Below, piece by piece: positions 1-13,068 of a stretch of DNA of 64,000 nt (the first letter of the stretch is position 1; each line of letters starts with the position of its first letter). Source of the DNA: Tanypteryx hageni (taxonomy: Eukaryota; Arthropoda; Insecta; Odonata; Petaluridae); assembly GCA_028673005.1 (NCBI GenBank), contig CM054116.1, positions 64,859,682-64,923,681 on the forward strand, given 5' to 3'. The notes beneath the pieces were generated by a model, which saw only the letters and a program-made list of their open reading frames with translations, had not been told where the DNA came from and ran no database searches. The position numbers and the translations under genes are program-made.

Positions 1-266
1 CGATGCTGTATATACGAAGACTTACTGTACATACTCCTTTCTATTTAATGTTGTATTACTATATCATTATATGTACACTATCTAGGGTTTTCGCAGGTTT
101 TTCACACCCCCCTTCTCAGTGGGTGTTTTCCTGCGTGGGTTTTACTAGGGAGGACATGCCTGTTTTACCTAGGTTTTCCCCACAATCTCTAATCTGTCTT
201 CAATTTTATATATATATATATTTTTTACTCTGTATGATTTAGGTATATACTGTTTATGTTATGCGT

Positions 267-270
<4 letters not shown>
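1..270. other. no gene recognised; short hairpin-prone segment
   Basis: The frame open over 3-242 has no recognisable protein content. At about 91-140, cgcaggtttttcacaccc is followed by gtgggtgttttcctgcg, two nested short complementary pairs that could fold. Probably the edge of an unidentified repeat. Confidence 0.3.

Positions 271-315
<45 letters not shown>
271..315. repeat. (TA)n microsatellite
   Basis: Uninterrupted TA dinucleotides over about 45 bases, immediately before a LINE-type 3' tail. Confidence 0.95.
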
Positions 316-317
<2 letters not shown>

Positions 318-339
318 TACTTTACCATTTTTTTATATT

Positions 340-433
340 TTTTATATTGACGAAGGGTTAAATGTAAGAATGGACCTTATGGTCTAAAGTTCGCCCGAAT
401 AAAGACGATTATCTATCTATCTATCTATCTATC
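340..433 (+). mobile_element. LINE-type 3' tail ending in (TATC)n
   Basis: The segment carries a 3'-UTR-like string (gttcgcccgaataaagac) with an AATAAA-like signal, then five to six TATC units from about 411. A retroelement 3' end closing in a tetranucleotide run is typical of RTE- and I-like LINEs and SINEs that borrow such tails. No coding part is attached, so the insertion is strongly 5'-truncated or decayed. The family is not certain. Confidence 0.5.
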
Positions 434-1045
434 CATTGGTTTGGGATGAGAGGTAACGCCCTGCTCAATCAAACTCTCTTCCCCTTCCTTTTCCAAGCAA
501 AGTAAACATAAAAAACTGCAGATTTCTGGAGGATAGAGTATCATCTGGATTCTATCCAACCGAACAACATCGTCGAACCGAGCAAAGCACATAATTACCT
601 CTTAATTTATTGATCGTAATTAATTATGGTTTAATTGAATTTAATCAAAAAGTTCAGTCATTTTAAACAAAATTGGGATAAAATAATTGATATAGCAGTG
701 AGTATGACACATTGTGCAATATCAATGTGTTTATAGAATTGAGAAAAAGTTTTCATCGAGGAACAATTTATAGTTATAATCGATAAGAAATAGATCCATC
801 GTGAGATTAAGAAATTAAGATTTCATCATTGGAAATCTGTCTTTTACATTAACTTGAACATTTCCGGGTACATACTCAATTACATAAAATAAAATGATAA
901 TAATAAAATATGGTTGATCTCACAATCAGTAATCATGGCCATAAAACGATTCAAAATTCCGAAATTATAGGTACTTATTATTTATTTCTCTGCACCATCA
1001 TTTGTGACCTTTTATATTTTGACAAGAGAAAGATTGGATTTTAAA
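434..1045. other. no feature seen
   Basis: AT-rich sequence without a credible reading frame or recognised repeat. Confidence 0.5.
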
Positions 1046-1590
1046 AACGTATTTATCTACATCTCCATGTTACCCTGAAATTCACCTATCTGGTGGGTGG
1101 CAGAGGGTGCACTGTACCAAGGCCTACCTAACAGTTATTACTCACAGATTTGTCTTTCTGTTATAATCTCGTATTTTTCTCGGAAATAATGAGCCTTTGT
1201 AACGTTCCGTCTAAATTATTCCCACTACATCCTCAGCTAGACATTCTGATCTGTATTTCTCTAGGAACATTTACCTTGAGTACATTCTACGGTCTTCCAT
1301 AGGTCTCCATTTAAAGTCCTTCAATAATGATGTGACGCTTTCCTTATGTTCGTACTTTTGCTTAACGATTCTGGCTGCTCTCTGCTGTACTCTTTCTAAT
1401 ATGGCCCTTCTCATACGGATCCCATATACTGGAAGCATATTTTACCTGCGGTCTAGCTAGTAAAAAATAACAGGTTTCGTGTGCTTTCTCTATACTACTC
1501 CGCACTATTCTGCCCATGTATGATAGGATGTAAATCATGGATCGCTGTCCTTTCTTGGTTGAAGTACTACTAGCAACAGGTTTAGTGCTC
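1046..1590 (-). mobile_element. CR1/Jockey-type LINE, 3' fragment of ORF2 (copy 1)
   Basis: On the minus strand the translation reads ETCYFLLARPQVKYASS then IWDPYEKGHI, the conserved region after the reverse-transcriptase palm in CR1/Jockey-group LINEs. Frameshifts and an internal deletion follow, but the C-terminal HPLPPTR-like end, the untranslated tail (gtgaatttcagggtaac) and the terminal gatgtagat motif are intact near 1046-1110. The same C-terminus and tail recur at 62.8-63.5 kb on the plus strand, so both are copies of one family. This copy is older and is a pseudogene. Confidence 0.85.
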
Positions 1591-3789
1591 GGAGGAGGTA
1601 ATATTAATTTATATATATGAATATATGTACTAGAATGGCGATTAATAAAAGGTGACATAATCTTCATACGCAATTAAGGTCGCTATTAAGGAGCAGGATA
1701 AATATTGAAAAATGATTAAAAAATCTTAATTTTTTGGGCTATGATTATCTTTAAAATTTTGCAAAGACATGAAAATCTTTCAGTCGGCGTCTTGTTTCTT
1801 GTGGTATACAGTTGTTAGTTACTAATTATGTATGCTAGAAAAACTCTTCATTGATTTGACCATTGATGTTTTTCTCAAATCCAAGCTAGGCGATAGCGAA
1901 ACGAAGAAATGGCCGGCGTTGTGAGTAGATTACACCTATCTCTCTTTATCTGGCATATTTCAAAAGATAGTCCTTTATACTACTATTAATGAATTCCCAC
2001 AGAGAGTATATGCGTATGGACAATGAAAATGTCGCGATTCCAAACAGGAATGACGTATTACTTTACGAACAATTTTAGAAGTTACCAGTATTGGAAAACT
2101 AATTGCCTTGGGTCCTCCTGGATATATTCAATGGCTGAATTTAAATCCGAGATATTCCTATTGTAACAACTTCATTATTTCAAATTTAAGGAATGTCGGT
2201 ACAGCTTGGATTAATAAATTTGAGTAATAATTAGGTTGAGAATTATTAAGAAATATTTTGAAAATGTTAATTAGCTTTACAATTGAAAATTTTATGAGAA
2301 TTTTTTTATAATTTTCTATTATCTGTAAGTTTATTGTTTTAATTTAAAGTTATATGAACACCATAAATATGACAGCTCAGGATACTATCATCACCAAAGC
2401 TGTTTTTATGTAAAAAGTTTTATTGTTCACAGTGGAATATGGACTCATTTGTAATTTTCATTATTTTTATAATCAATGACTATTAAAATCTGCGAGAATA
2501 ATGGGACACACATATCTTATATTTGTTTGATTATGCACAAAAAATGGTAAGCAAAGAAAAGGTCTTATCTTTCAAGTTTCTTAATAATTTAACTATGGAA
2601 AAAAGGCAGAAACTCGTGAAAATATTGATACTATCCGCAATTCGGCCTAAAATTGGAACTGAAATGCAGATGAATGATTAGTCATTCGTTATATAAATTG
2701 ATAACGACTTCGGAACTGTAACGTTTATTGTACTATCATGAGTCTGTAGATTTTAGCAGTACATCGACGTTTTCACACAAATCAATTTCTAATAAATAGA
2801 GATGTCTTAAAATATTTGTTTCTTTAAAACTTCACGCTTATCGAGTTCGATCGATCATCCTAAGGAGGGACTTTAAAAACTCATTAACTTAATGGAGAAA
2901 AGGACTGCTGAGGTCTCTCCGTCTACAACAGGAAAGAAACAAGTGAGACGAGATCGAGCGAAGTGAGTTTTCGGCTGCAACCTTGCGCAACTTCTCGGGA
3001 CGAATGGGTTTCCATTTGCCGACAGCGCCCCACATCCCAGCGCGTCTGAGGTTTCTTATGGGGGCGGCGGGGCGGATGAACCGGGCCTGAGTCCAGAAAA
3101 ATTCGCGTCCGAAAGTGAAATCCGATCTTGTCGGCCGCCGCACCAATCCCACCGCCTCTATCTTGGAAGGGTTGTCGTAGGCACCCTCTGCACCGTCTCC
3201 TTCCACTGCCCGCAAATCCAACCTCAAATATCGCCTCCCATTTGGCCGATGCTATATTTGCAGTTTTTCATTTTACCGCCGACAATTTTCCCATTCTTTT
3301 GAATCGGTGTATGCATCGGGCTCTTTATACAGTGACGACATTTTTATTTTACTTTTAAAATTTTTATTAATCGTCTAAGGCCAGATTAGGATTAGGGTTA
3401 GGAGTTTCCTTTCCGATCCATAAAACAAGACCAAAAAAGTAGCGAATATTTGAGGTTATGTCAATGGAGAAAATAATGTTAATAGTGTTTAGGATGAAGT
3501 TAAAACTACAAAATAAGTTATTATTACTTAATGGATCGTCAAGATTCGACAATAAATAGAAAATAGAAGTAATATCGATAATGGCTTTATTATAGCGTTA
3601 AGTGTTTAAATTTTGAATAAAGGTCGATGAACCGAATTTAGTTCAGTATTTAAGATTTTGTAACCATTTGCATGGTTAAAATTATGCAAATTGCACCAAT
3701 AAAAACATCCTGAGACGCATGTGGCAACCATTTCAACTCGGGAGAATATATTTAAATATTTCCTATTAACCAGATGTCGGCAGTAAACG
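1591..3789. other. no gene recognised; GC- and CpG-rich patch at about 2930-3240
   Basis: Most of the stretch is AT-rich and featureless. The patch at 2930-3240 is much richer in GC and keeps overlapping open frames on both strands, but neither translation shows a domain I recognise. It could be an old exon, a regulatory island or a TE remnant. Confidence 0.35.
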
Positions 3790-4045
3790 GTCCATGGGTC
3801 ATATGCGGCCCCTGAGATCCTTTAATGCTGACCGCGAAGTTATGTTGAAGAATCAATCCGCAAAATTAAACAGAAAATTTTATATTTTTTAATAAAACTT
3901 CGACCATAAAATCTTGAATTTTTAAATGATAAAGCTAAAGCATATTTAGCCTTGTTTCAACACGTACACGCACAACACCACAGAAATTATAGTTAGCTTC
4001 CAATTTTATCTGGCCCGCCGAAGTAAGTTTGGCGACCCTTCTAAA
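3790..4045. mobile_element. probable eroded hAT MITE
   Basis: The left side reads cagtaaacggtccatggg followed by atgcggcccc; the right side, reversed, reads cgctgtttagaagggtcgcc followed by gggcc. These match the general hAT terminal pattern (CAG(T/C)G...). No 8-bp target duplication could be found, so the boundaries are approximate. Confidence 0.4.
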
Positions 4046-5110
4046 CAGCGTTCCGCATCCTTAGATCTCTATCGTTAGCATATGCTTTAATAAATCGTCA
4101 AGAAGTATTTTTTTCTGTCCTATGAGAATTGTCTTGAAGTTAAGTATTTTTACTCTAAGCAAGCCTAATTAAGATAACCGTATAATTCGGCTCCGGACTG
4201 GTCGATTTAAACCAGGCTGAAAGTTGCTGCAGTGGAATCCGCTATTGAGTCAAGGAAAACGAATGCACCAAGTCCAGTATAGGAGTGATGGCATTAATAA
4301 AACCGTAACGAAACTGGAACAACAGCGGGGTTTGTTTTTTGCCAGAAATACTCCCCATGGCTGGGCGTAAGAAACTTTTGGATTGTGTTCTGAGAGATAG
4401 AAAACGACGGACAATCAGAGCATACCGAGGACGTGAGTAAGAACTCATACTTATGCAACGTACGCGGGAATCGCAGCTGTTAAAGAAATACGTCACAACA
4501 GGAGGGATGCCATAGGACAGCAGCTATATAACAAAAAGTGCCTGTTTTCACAAATTAATAGTTTACATAAGAAGAACCGCATTACAGGTGAATGTGATGG
4601 CATTTATTTTTAAAAGTAATTTCATGTATCAGAGAGCTGTTATACTTAAAGGTGCACTTTTGGACATTTAGGTCGCAAGAGCATATCTCCCAAGTATTTT
4701 GGAATGAGACAAAAAATGGCTCTTTTACTTAGAAAGTTTGCCGACGCCTGCCCTACGACATGGAAAATGTGTGTGTATTTACTGAGAATCAGCCTTTTGG
4801 GCTTTAATCGCCATAACTCAACTTACACGACTCTACAAGGAAGGGAGGGAGGGAAACACCTACTCTTTAAGAAAAACAAGGGAGCCAACAGCTTAACGTC
4901 CCTTCCGAAGGAAAATGCATAAAATGGTCTAGTACGTTAATTGGATACTGTCATACTTCCTTGAATTGAATAACTCACTAAAAGTGCATTTTGTCGATAA
5001 ACAATACACACATATTCTATGAGAGGCCACTCCGCAGAAATTGGACTGAAATCTCTTATTTATTTCCCTATAACCCTAATTATAATTCTGACCCCTTTTG
5101 GCGCATTCCT
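4046..5110. other. no feature seen
   Basis: Small open frames at 4242-4496 (minus) and 4704-4922 (plus) show no recognisable domain and look like chance. Confidence 0.45.
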
Positions 5111-5118
5111 TCTTAGAC

Positions 5119-5175
5119 CAGTGGGTTCCAAACTTTTTGTAGACGCGGTACTTTTCAAAGATAAACGTTATTTCG
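5119..5175 (+). mobile_element. single hAT-type terminus
   Basis: cagtgggttccaaacttttt is a typical hAT terminal inverted repeat start (CAGTGGTTCCCAAAC class). No matching opposite end was found nearby, so only one end survives. Confidence 0.4.
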
Positions 5176-7560
5176 CGAGATTCCAGCCTTGAAACATGGT
5201 TTTTAATGTTTGCATACGAGTGCTAAAATCTTTGGACATAAGTATCCATTTATTGGCACTACACCATATTCAATTTATAAGTGGAAAAGTTATCGCCCTA
5301 ATTACCTATCAATACAGCCAGATCACTGATTTTCTGTCCTAGACAAATGCTGGGGAAGTAGTTATGCCACTCTTTAGCCAAAAAAGCTACATGGAGAATA
5401 AATATCAGAACGACAGCATTTGGGCATCTTTGCACTTAATCATTAACGCCTGATGTCACACCAGACATTAACGAAGTTAAAATTCTAACAAGGAACTGGT
5501 ATCTCTGTTACGAATTCAAATCAAACCTTTTACGCAAAACTCGACAGAAATTACCTTGTAAAATCGTTGATGGTCGCTACGGCAAGTATAAAATCTTTCC
5601 AAAGTCAAGGTCTCCGTCGTATGTACAATTTCGTAGTGCGTTCAATGGTGGAATGGCGATAGGTCTATGTTCATGGAAGACGGTTCTTGAATTTACACGG
5701 TGTATAAAGTGAAAATATTTGGCGTTGACGCTGCATTAAATACTGCGATCGATCTCCCATAATGCATGTATTCCCGCGAATTCTCCTCCCGATTGATTTG
5801 GGAATGCACTTCCTGCGCCAAAACGGCATCAATCCAGACACTCGTTTTCACCCCGTCTTGCATCCGTCTGGAGTGCAAGTACGTCGCTGCAATGCCAAGT
5901 GCATCAAGGACTTAAGAAGATGTAGTAGCCTTGCTGTTATTTCTTTTGTTTTTCAAATGGGCCGTGTTTTTCATGCGAAAGTTTTTATGCTTTCTCTAAA
6001 CCCGCTCCTCTTGTCGTCGCATATTTTTTTAGACTACCTACTTTTCGAATCGTCACTGACTATCTTTCGGGATAACATGCCCACGATCGGAGAGTGAAAG
6101 TCTGACGTCACGTTCCCGATGTTCTTTTCCGGTTATTGCTCCAGCCGTATTTGCGTTTAAAATTGTCTCGAGATGACTCGATAGCGTCGAGTTTATAATT
6201 TTATTGAAAGTTATTATTTTAAATCTCTTTGAGCAAACGAGTAAGTACATTTTTTTAAACAAAATTACGTTAACGAAGCCTTGTAGGTGAATTTTTATCA
6301 CTATGAAATGGTTTATAATAGATTTTTCAATTTATAATATCACAGAATATAAAACTCCCATTTAAACTTAAATGCAGCCCGCCACGCAAACATTTTGGGC
6401 GTCCCTGCGTAATAGATACCTCTGAAAAGAATTAATTTTTATGAGAGTAAAAATTCATCACTTTTCCTGATTTCGTGGATCCTGATATACGAATGTCTTA
6501 TTTAGCTATTAAAATCCGTGAAACTTGTATTTGTAGGGGAAAATATTAAACCAAAGGTTAATTTAGAAAAATTACATGCCATTCACGAGTTAATTCAAAC
6601 GTAATACATAACCCGCAGTCCTTCGAGGTTTAAATATCGGAAGGTCAACTCAGCGCGTTTGAATAGCTAAGATTAATGTAGCGAATAATTTTATTATGAA
6701 TTTTCCTCGATGTTTACTAAATCTGGAGTTATTCCTAAATAATCATATAGTAGTATGACAGTTATTTATTTCAGACTTACTTACCAAAATGTGTGGATAA
6801 GATCTTTTAAAAACAGTCGAATCTTCGATGAGTCGATGTGGCAACACTTTTCTCGTGCGAATCCATATAAGTTGTAATGAAGTTATATAACTCGAGTTCT
6901 TTATATCTTCCTTTAAATATCAGGTTACAGTTGTCCGAATGTATCTAATTCAAATAATTTTAGCATTTTTTTCACCTTATATTTATGAAATATTTTTTCT
7001 TAAAACGTTGTGATTTCAATGGAATAAGCTATGGCCGTAAGTTATAAATAGAAAATCTTAATAATTACTCAGTGTCTTTCGTTCTCATAAAATTTTTATA
7101 AGGAATTCGATAAAGATCCAAGAGGCGTTTCCTATGACGAGTTTAGAACGACGGTTCCGAGAGAGACAATGACGTGTGTTGATAAAGTCTGACAGGGGAA
7201 AAGTTCAGTTACCTGAATTGGATAAGCGACTCGGTCTGTTAACCTGTCAATGAGTGCCTGTTTTCACAGCGCTACAGACATCTCTGCTGTCGAGGAAATT
7301 GAGCGTGAAATTAAATTCAGCGGTATTTGAGAGGATCCTGCATACTGATTGATAGAATTGAGGATAAACTTGCATTATAATTTCAAAATATGGGCAGTTG
7401 GATGATGTTATGTTATTTTTAATATATATAATAAACATAATTGTGTGTTAAGTTGGCCATAAAGGAATTTAAGCGAATTCAGCCTATAATTAGGGGAAGT
7501 AATTGATAAATTCGTGTTTTATTAAATAAGAGACCTATAAAGATCGAAATTTAATTATCT
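5176..7560. other. no feature seen
   Basis: No recognised coding sequence. The frame at 5762-6097 on the plus strand is open for 111 codons but has no recognisable motif. Confidence 0.45.
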
Positions 7561-7561
7561 T

Positions 7562-7800
7562 TCAACGGTGGTGCCGCATTGGTGGTTGCGAATCCTTCGG
7601 CGGGCCGCATTGGAAGTTGTCAATTCTTTGACGGGTCGGATTAGAGTTTAAATTGGAAGTTACCTATATATTCTGAGGTGCCATATAAGTTAAAATAAAT
7701 TTTAAATTAGGTTTAACTTTTCAATATTAAATGTTTTATTATCAAATTTTTTAAAAAATGTATGAATTTGACCCGCGGGCCGCAGGTTGGGCACCGCTGT
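7562..7800. mobile_element. eroded hAT MITE, gcggcccgc class
   Basis: The minus strand begins cagcggtgcccaacctgcgg at 7799, a hAT-type terminus. The opposite end begins caacggtggtgccgc. The interior shares about 26 bases (one mismatch) at 7665-7690 with 28929-28954 on the other strand, so at least two copies exist here. No target duplication survives. Confidence 0.5.
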
Positions 7801-10560
7801 TTTAAAAAGAAAGAAGATAGAAAGATTTCAAAATTACATACAGTTTTCCTAAACTGTGTGATGTATAATGTGTAGCTTTGACTCTGAGTACTTTGCGATT
7901 ACGATATATAATGTTTAAATTGAGAAAGAATCTTAAGGGAGTGAAAACATTTCGGCATCTAAATTCAGAAATCGGGGAAACAATTCGACGACTTCCTCGA
8001 CACACTGTTAGCGCGTCAAATTTTTAAGAGGCATGGAATGATGTAAAAGGGATTGGGTTAGGGTAAGTTTAGTGATATGAGACTTCGTGCAGTAAAATCA
8101 TACGTTGAATGTTTCGGAGAGAGGTTGTCTGCGTCTATTTTTGCATGCCAGACCTAGCAATCGTGCTAAGCCTTTGCCTCAAGGGTGTCACGGATGGGCA
8201 GACGCCCTAGTTACGTGACTTTCCTGCCCCCGAGACACAGAACCACGCCCCGAAGCCGCAGAAAACCTCCCACCATTCTGTTCTTTACAAATTTCCTCCG
8301 CCCTTCCCAACCTCCCAATGCGTGTCTATTTCCTCAAAGGGTTGAAGACATCTTCAGACGCGGCGGAGTTTATGAGATACACCTCTCCGTAATTTATAGT
8401 TTCTCAAGAGATTTCCTGTTAAAAACATCCAATTCGTATTCCAAGACCACTCTCCCGGTCTTCCGGCGGACTTGGAAACTTTCCTATAATGGTCGTCTTT
8501 TTTCTCCGCGTTTTTTATATTTTACCATTCCACAGTGTAACATAATATTTTGAGATTGATCAAAGTATATTTTCATTGCCTTATTCCTGAATTCGAGGAT
8601 ATCATACATTTTTGGCGGCCTTGGATGGAAATATTGTCCGCTGTTATAGAATTGCAATAGGTTTGTTTAACGTTTCATCGAATGAATTTGTTAAAAAAAG
8701 GGTAGTCTTTTTGAAGCATACAAAGTCATTTTCTACGATATTTATGCATGGTTTTCGTAATTTGGCCATAAAAGTGATGAGTACTATTTATTTCTGCGTA
8801 TTTTAGTAATTTCTTGCTATACAAATAAGAATTTACCAAGCTCAACTTATGGTTAAAATCAAATTGACAAACTATGTCTCCACAATATCTATGAAAATGT
8901 TATCTCAACCTTTTTATGGCCATTGAAGTTACACTGTTTTTCTGTCTCCTCTAATAAAAGTGATTATAAGTTAAACCCATGTATAAGCTATCTTACGCTC
9001 TTTTGAAACACAAAATTTAATTTATACTATAAAATTGCTAAGCAAACATGATCAGCGATGGTGAAAAATTTTCAACACATAACTTGTCAGAATTATTGAA
9101 GAATATATTTATGTCGTAGTTCTTTTCTATAGACTTCACATCTTCGTAAAACATTCTCATGTGTACGACGTGTATATATATCAAAATTAATAGTTTGGAG
9201 AGTAACCGGAAGAGCCGCTGGAGTTGAAGTTGTCCCGCTGACATTTAAAACAAATGATCAAACCGTAGCTCCAAAAATGTCATCCCGCCTCAAGCTTGGA
9301 TAACGCGGTCGCAGAGTGATATTTAAAAACTGGATAAGGAGGCGGACTGTGTTTTTTGCTGTTCTTACGAAGGATTCTCCGAAAATTGCCGCACATTTCT
9401 CACAGGAATTCCAATAGCTTTTGGCTAGAGCTCTCTCACATCGAGACTTATCTTACGACTTGTCTTAACAGCGTCTTGCAAAACCCTTTACGCCATACAA
9501 ACCAAATCCAGATGGGCTTTGAGATCCTCCGCTCTCTTTCTCTTCAGAGCCATGTGTATTCATCTGCTATTCCGCAAAAAAAGAGATCTTAAACGTCGCG
9601 GGAGCAATAACCGGAATCGGAGGATCAAAACAAGTACTCGAGAACCACAAACGTGCTCGACAGCTTTAACGGGTAACGTTAACTTACATCACAAAGGGTT
9701 TTCATCGTGTCATTTTTTTCATTCTCAACACTTTAAGAACGCTATTTAGAGCAACAAAGGCGAATGTGGATTTTAAAAAAAACTTTCTCAATATTCTGCA
9801 AAAAGTACTTATTGAAAACGCAATAAAAATGTAATGATGGAAATTTTTCTTAATATTGCTAAGATTTCTCTAAACTCTAATAAAATTTAAAAAAATTGGT
9901 GTAGTCTTCCAAAATGCCGCTAGCATTTGGCGTTATAATATTTGAATATATTTAAATAGCAACAACTAATATAAATGTGCCACTTATATGAACACTTGTC
10001 TATTTTCATTTATAATTTATATAAGCATTTTAATTATAATTACGTATTACTTTGTGCTAATCCGACTAGCAAACTAAAGTAATCATGAAGACAAAGTAAT
10101 TAAAAAACTAAATATTTTCAATGGTGAATTTTCATTTTATTGATACGCTGCGTAGTTTTCTTGAATGGTGAACTCTATAATTTTTTTATTAACGCAGTTT
10201 ATCCTGAAATTATTTTTTATTGAATTTATGTAAAACAGCGATTGTTTTGTTTCCTGTATCTAACACAAAAAATAATGTTTTGAATTTTCCAATCTGTCGT
10301 TTTCGAAAAAGGCATCCTGGATGTAGGACAGTAAGGGACCTTGAAACAATTTTTTCGACATTTTTTCTCAAGAATAGGTTTTTGAGCAAAATATTATCAT
10401 TCGAGCCAAATATTATTACTTTAATTATAATTTTATTTTACAAAAAAGCCATCCATTATATGGGATGGTTGGTTGAAGTACAGTGATGAATTAAAAAATA
10501 TCTAATGATTTTGTTAGAATGAACAAAAATGTTTTCCTTTCGAGCACTTAGCTTCTGTCA
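7801..10560. other. no gene recognised
   Basis: A GC-rich patch at about 8160-8350 is open on the plus strand (8185-8553), but its arginine/proline-rich translation has no recognised domain. The rest is AT-rich. Confidence 0.4.
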
Positions 10561-10564
10561 TTGA

Positions 10565-10585
10565 TTACTTCACTTCACTTCACTT
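10565..10585. repeat. short (ACTTC)n array
   Basis: About four pentamer units (acttcacttcacttcact). Confidence 0.6.
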
Positions 10586-10599
10586 GAAAATCAGTATCA

Positions 10600-10665
10600 C
10601 ATTCCTTGCATCGCACGGCATTGGAAGACCCGGTTTTGATTCTTAGTCAATGCAAAGTTTTTCTC
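10600..10665 (+). mobile_element. possible tRNA-derived SINE remnant
   Basis: ggaagacccggttttgattc resembles a pol III B box (GGTTCGANTC) with decay. A related string (ggaagacccg, then ggattcccgctc) occurs inside the inverted repeat at 27.88 kb. No A box or complete tRNA-like fold was verified. Confidence 0.25.
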
Positions 10666-12090
10666 CTACTTTGCAGAATGTATTCGTGTCAAGCATGTGC
10701 CTTTCTGCGCGGAATTTGAGTCGTACGTTTGTTTTATTTTAACAGGGCTATAACTACACGTCGTCGGAACGCAAAGTGGTGCAGTTTGCTCCCATTGCAC
10801 CGGCGGAGGAGTCAAGCATTTTGTTTTACCATGTCAATGCTTTGCATGATTAGAGGGAAATACCAATTTTCCCTCGCATGGTTGTTCTGTATAAGGAAGA
10901 GTTTCGATCCCTTTTGTTTACGCCCTCATATTTAAATTGTACTTTGCTACTAGTTTTGACTGAGTAATTTGAAAATTTTCTTGTCATCCTAAGAATATCC
11001 GGAGACATTATGGTATGAAAACATTGTTGCCATTCCAATTGCAGAGCAGAACTTTTCCTTCACCTACTTTGCAGTCTTAGGATCCTCTGGTTCTTTTCAT
11101 CATATAATTATTATTATACCAAATGCGAATGATATAATTACCTTAAATAACTTGAAAACGCATCCAACCTATATATAGGGCGGTAGGATAATATATGAAT
11201 TTACTCATTTCAACCATGCATAATAAAATCGAATTTTTTTATTTATTCTTGTACCTTGAGAAGCATTTTAAAAATATATTAAACTTCTTAATTGCATTAA
11301 ATAAGTAACATGTTGGCATAAGGCAACAAGTTTAAGCATTTATGACGGCTGGAAATGAGACATTTTTAACTTGAATAAAACCCTGAGATTACATACAAAG
11401 TTTTTGGAGGCCTTCGGGCTGCATTAAATTCCTTTTTGTCGAAGTCTAACTCTAAGCTTATGGTGAATTTCTCCGATGACCTTATACTGATGAATGAACT
11501 TCATGCAAGCAACCAGTTCTTATTGGCTGAGAAGCGAAACATTTGACATGCGGAGAAAGTTCTCTATCCCGCTCTGCCGGCATTGGATCATTCAACTGAA
11601 GGATCTGAAAGAGTAGGACGACGTTCACGTTATGAACGCATTTTCTCATTTATTTCTTGTATGCGTTCGCGGTATTCCTGTTTGAAAACATATCTCCTTA
11701 CTCTTCTTTTATTTCTTCCTCTCATTTTGAGGATCAAGAAATTGCTGGGTTGAGGGAAGTTGGGCTGAGAAGGGCGTAACCCGTAAAGGTGTTCATTTTC
11801 ACTTGGATAATCGTGTGGGAGGACTCTAATGTTACTTTTTGGGTATCCATCTAAGGTCACTTTCTCCAGTGATGATGGCCTCACATCATCCGACTATAGT
11901 TATGATGCTCTTATTGCCTCTTATTTCTTTAAGAAATATGCTTCAACAAGGAGGCCTAATTTCCTTTTATAGAATACCATACCATATAGGATGAAAACTA
12001 AGCCTAACAAAAGATTAGTATAGGTATAATCAAAGAAACCTCAGTAAGAATGTTATTAATTATTCTATAATATTTATATTCTATATTTAT
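10666..12090. other. no feature seen
   Basis: AT-rich; the small open frame at 11630-11884 (minus) has no recognised content. Confidence 0.45.
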
Positions 12091-12132
12091 TTATTGACCA
12101 GCAGGTCTATAATATACCTGCTGGTCAATAAA
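12090..12132. repeat. perfect 17-bp hairpin
   Basis: tttattgaccagcaggt and its exact reverse complement flank a 9-base spacer (ctataatat). It is isolated in AT-rich DNA with no gene beside it. Confidence 0.85.
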
Positions 12133-12463
12133 AATCATAATTTTTACCAATATTTATTAAAATAATCTCTAATTTAATAAGTCAATCATAGTAACCCAAC
12201 GCAAATTAAATATTTATAGTTGTAGTTTTTACAATATCTTTTTTATATTTCGAACACAATTCCAGTTTTTATCTATATAGATTTTATTTCTCAAGCCTTC
12301 CATCATTTCTGGACACGCAGTCTTTTCCTGTGTATTGATTCGAGTGTATAGGATATAAATGAGTTTGTAACTACATACACCCAAAGAAACAGTAGACATT
12401 ATACAAGAGAGAGAAAGAAAAAATTTTGTACTCGTCTGAAAATCGAACCAATGTGGTGGATGC
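12133..12463. other. no feature seen
   Basis: AT-rich with no credible frame or repeat. Confidence 0.5.
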
Positions 12464-12741
12464 CAGTGATTCCCAAACTGTGTGCCGTAGCTATTATTTA
12501 GGAGCGCCGCGAAAGACTTTCTTTAGTAATAAATCCACAATTTCGATGTATTGATAGTTAATTATTGCAATATATTTTCCTCTAATAAATTGATTATGGC
12601 ATAGTACCGACAAATAGATGCGTAAAAAGGTAAAAAGCAAAGCAAGCAAAAATATAAAACCTTGTTTCAAGGCTGATGTGTCTCGAAATTCTATTTATCG
12701 TTCAAAGGATCCCGCATCTATAAAATGTTTTGGAACCACTG
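12464..12741. mobile_element. hAT MITE
   Basis: Ends are cagtgattcccaaac and, reversed from the right, cagtggttccaaaac: a 15-bp terminal inverted repeat of the common hAT class. No matching 8-bp target duplication remains. There is no transposase inside; length 278 bp. Confidence 0.6.
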
Positions 12742-12788
12742 ATCTAAGCTATCCCAAGATCGTAGATAGCCTTAACAAAAACGTTGAG

Positions 12789-13068
12789 CAGGGGTGGTCA
12801 AACTTCTTTACCCTCGGAGTCGCATAAGATTGTCTTTAGAATCCGCATGATACACATTTACGAAGAGTAGAATAAAACCTGTATCCGAAGCAATTCACAT
12901 ACAATGCGTGTCCCTTAGGCATCCCCAACACGTCTCTAGTTACACTACATCATTGTGTTTTGTGGTGAAAAACGTTGACACGCCTCAAAATGAACATTTA
13001 AAAGAGACGCATACTAAGTTAAAAAGAGACACACATGAGTCACGCGAGCCGCGGTTTGACCACCCCTG
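12789..13068. mobile_element. hAT MITE, caggggtggtc class
   Basis: The left end caggggtggtcaaact and the right end gtttgaccacccctg are inverted copies. Flanks acgttgag and gcatagag match at 5 of 8 positions, an eroded target duplication. Non-coding, 280 bp, 47 bases after the preceding MITE. Confidence 0.7.

Noticed and set aside
2889..3227. 112-codon frame in a GC-rich patch as a gene
   Set aside because: No recognised motif, and overlapping frames on the other strand are equally open; GC-rich DNA has few stops by chance.
3384..3404. Telomere-like run (gattaggattagggttagg)
   Set aside because: Only about three irregular units; too short and mixed (TTAGG/TTAGGG) to call an interstitial telomere.
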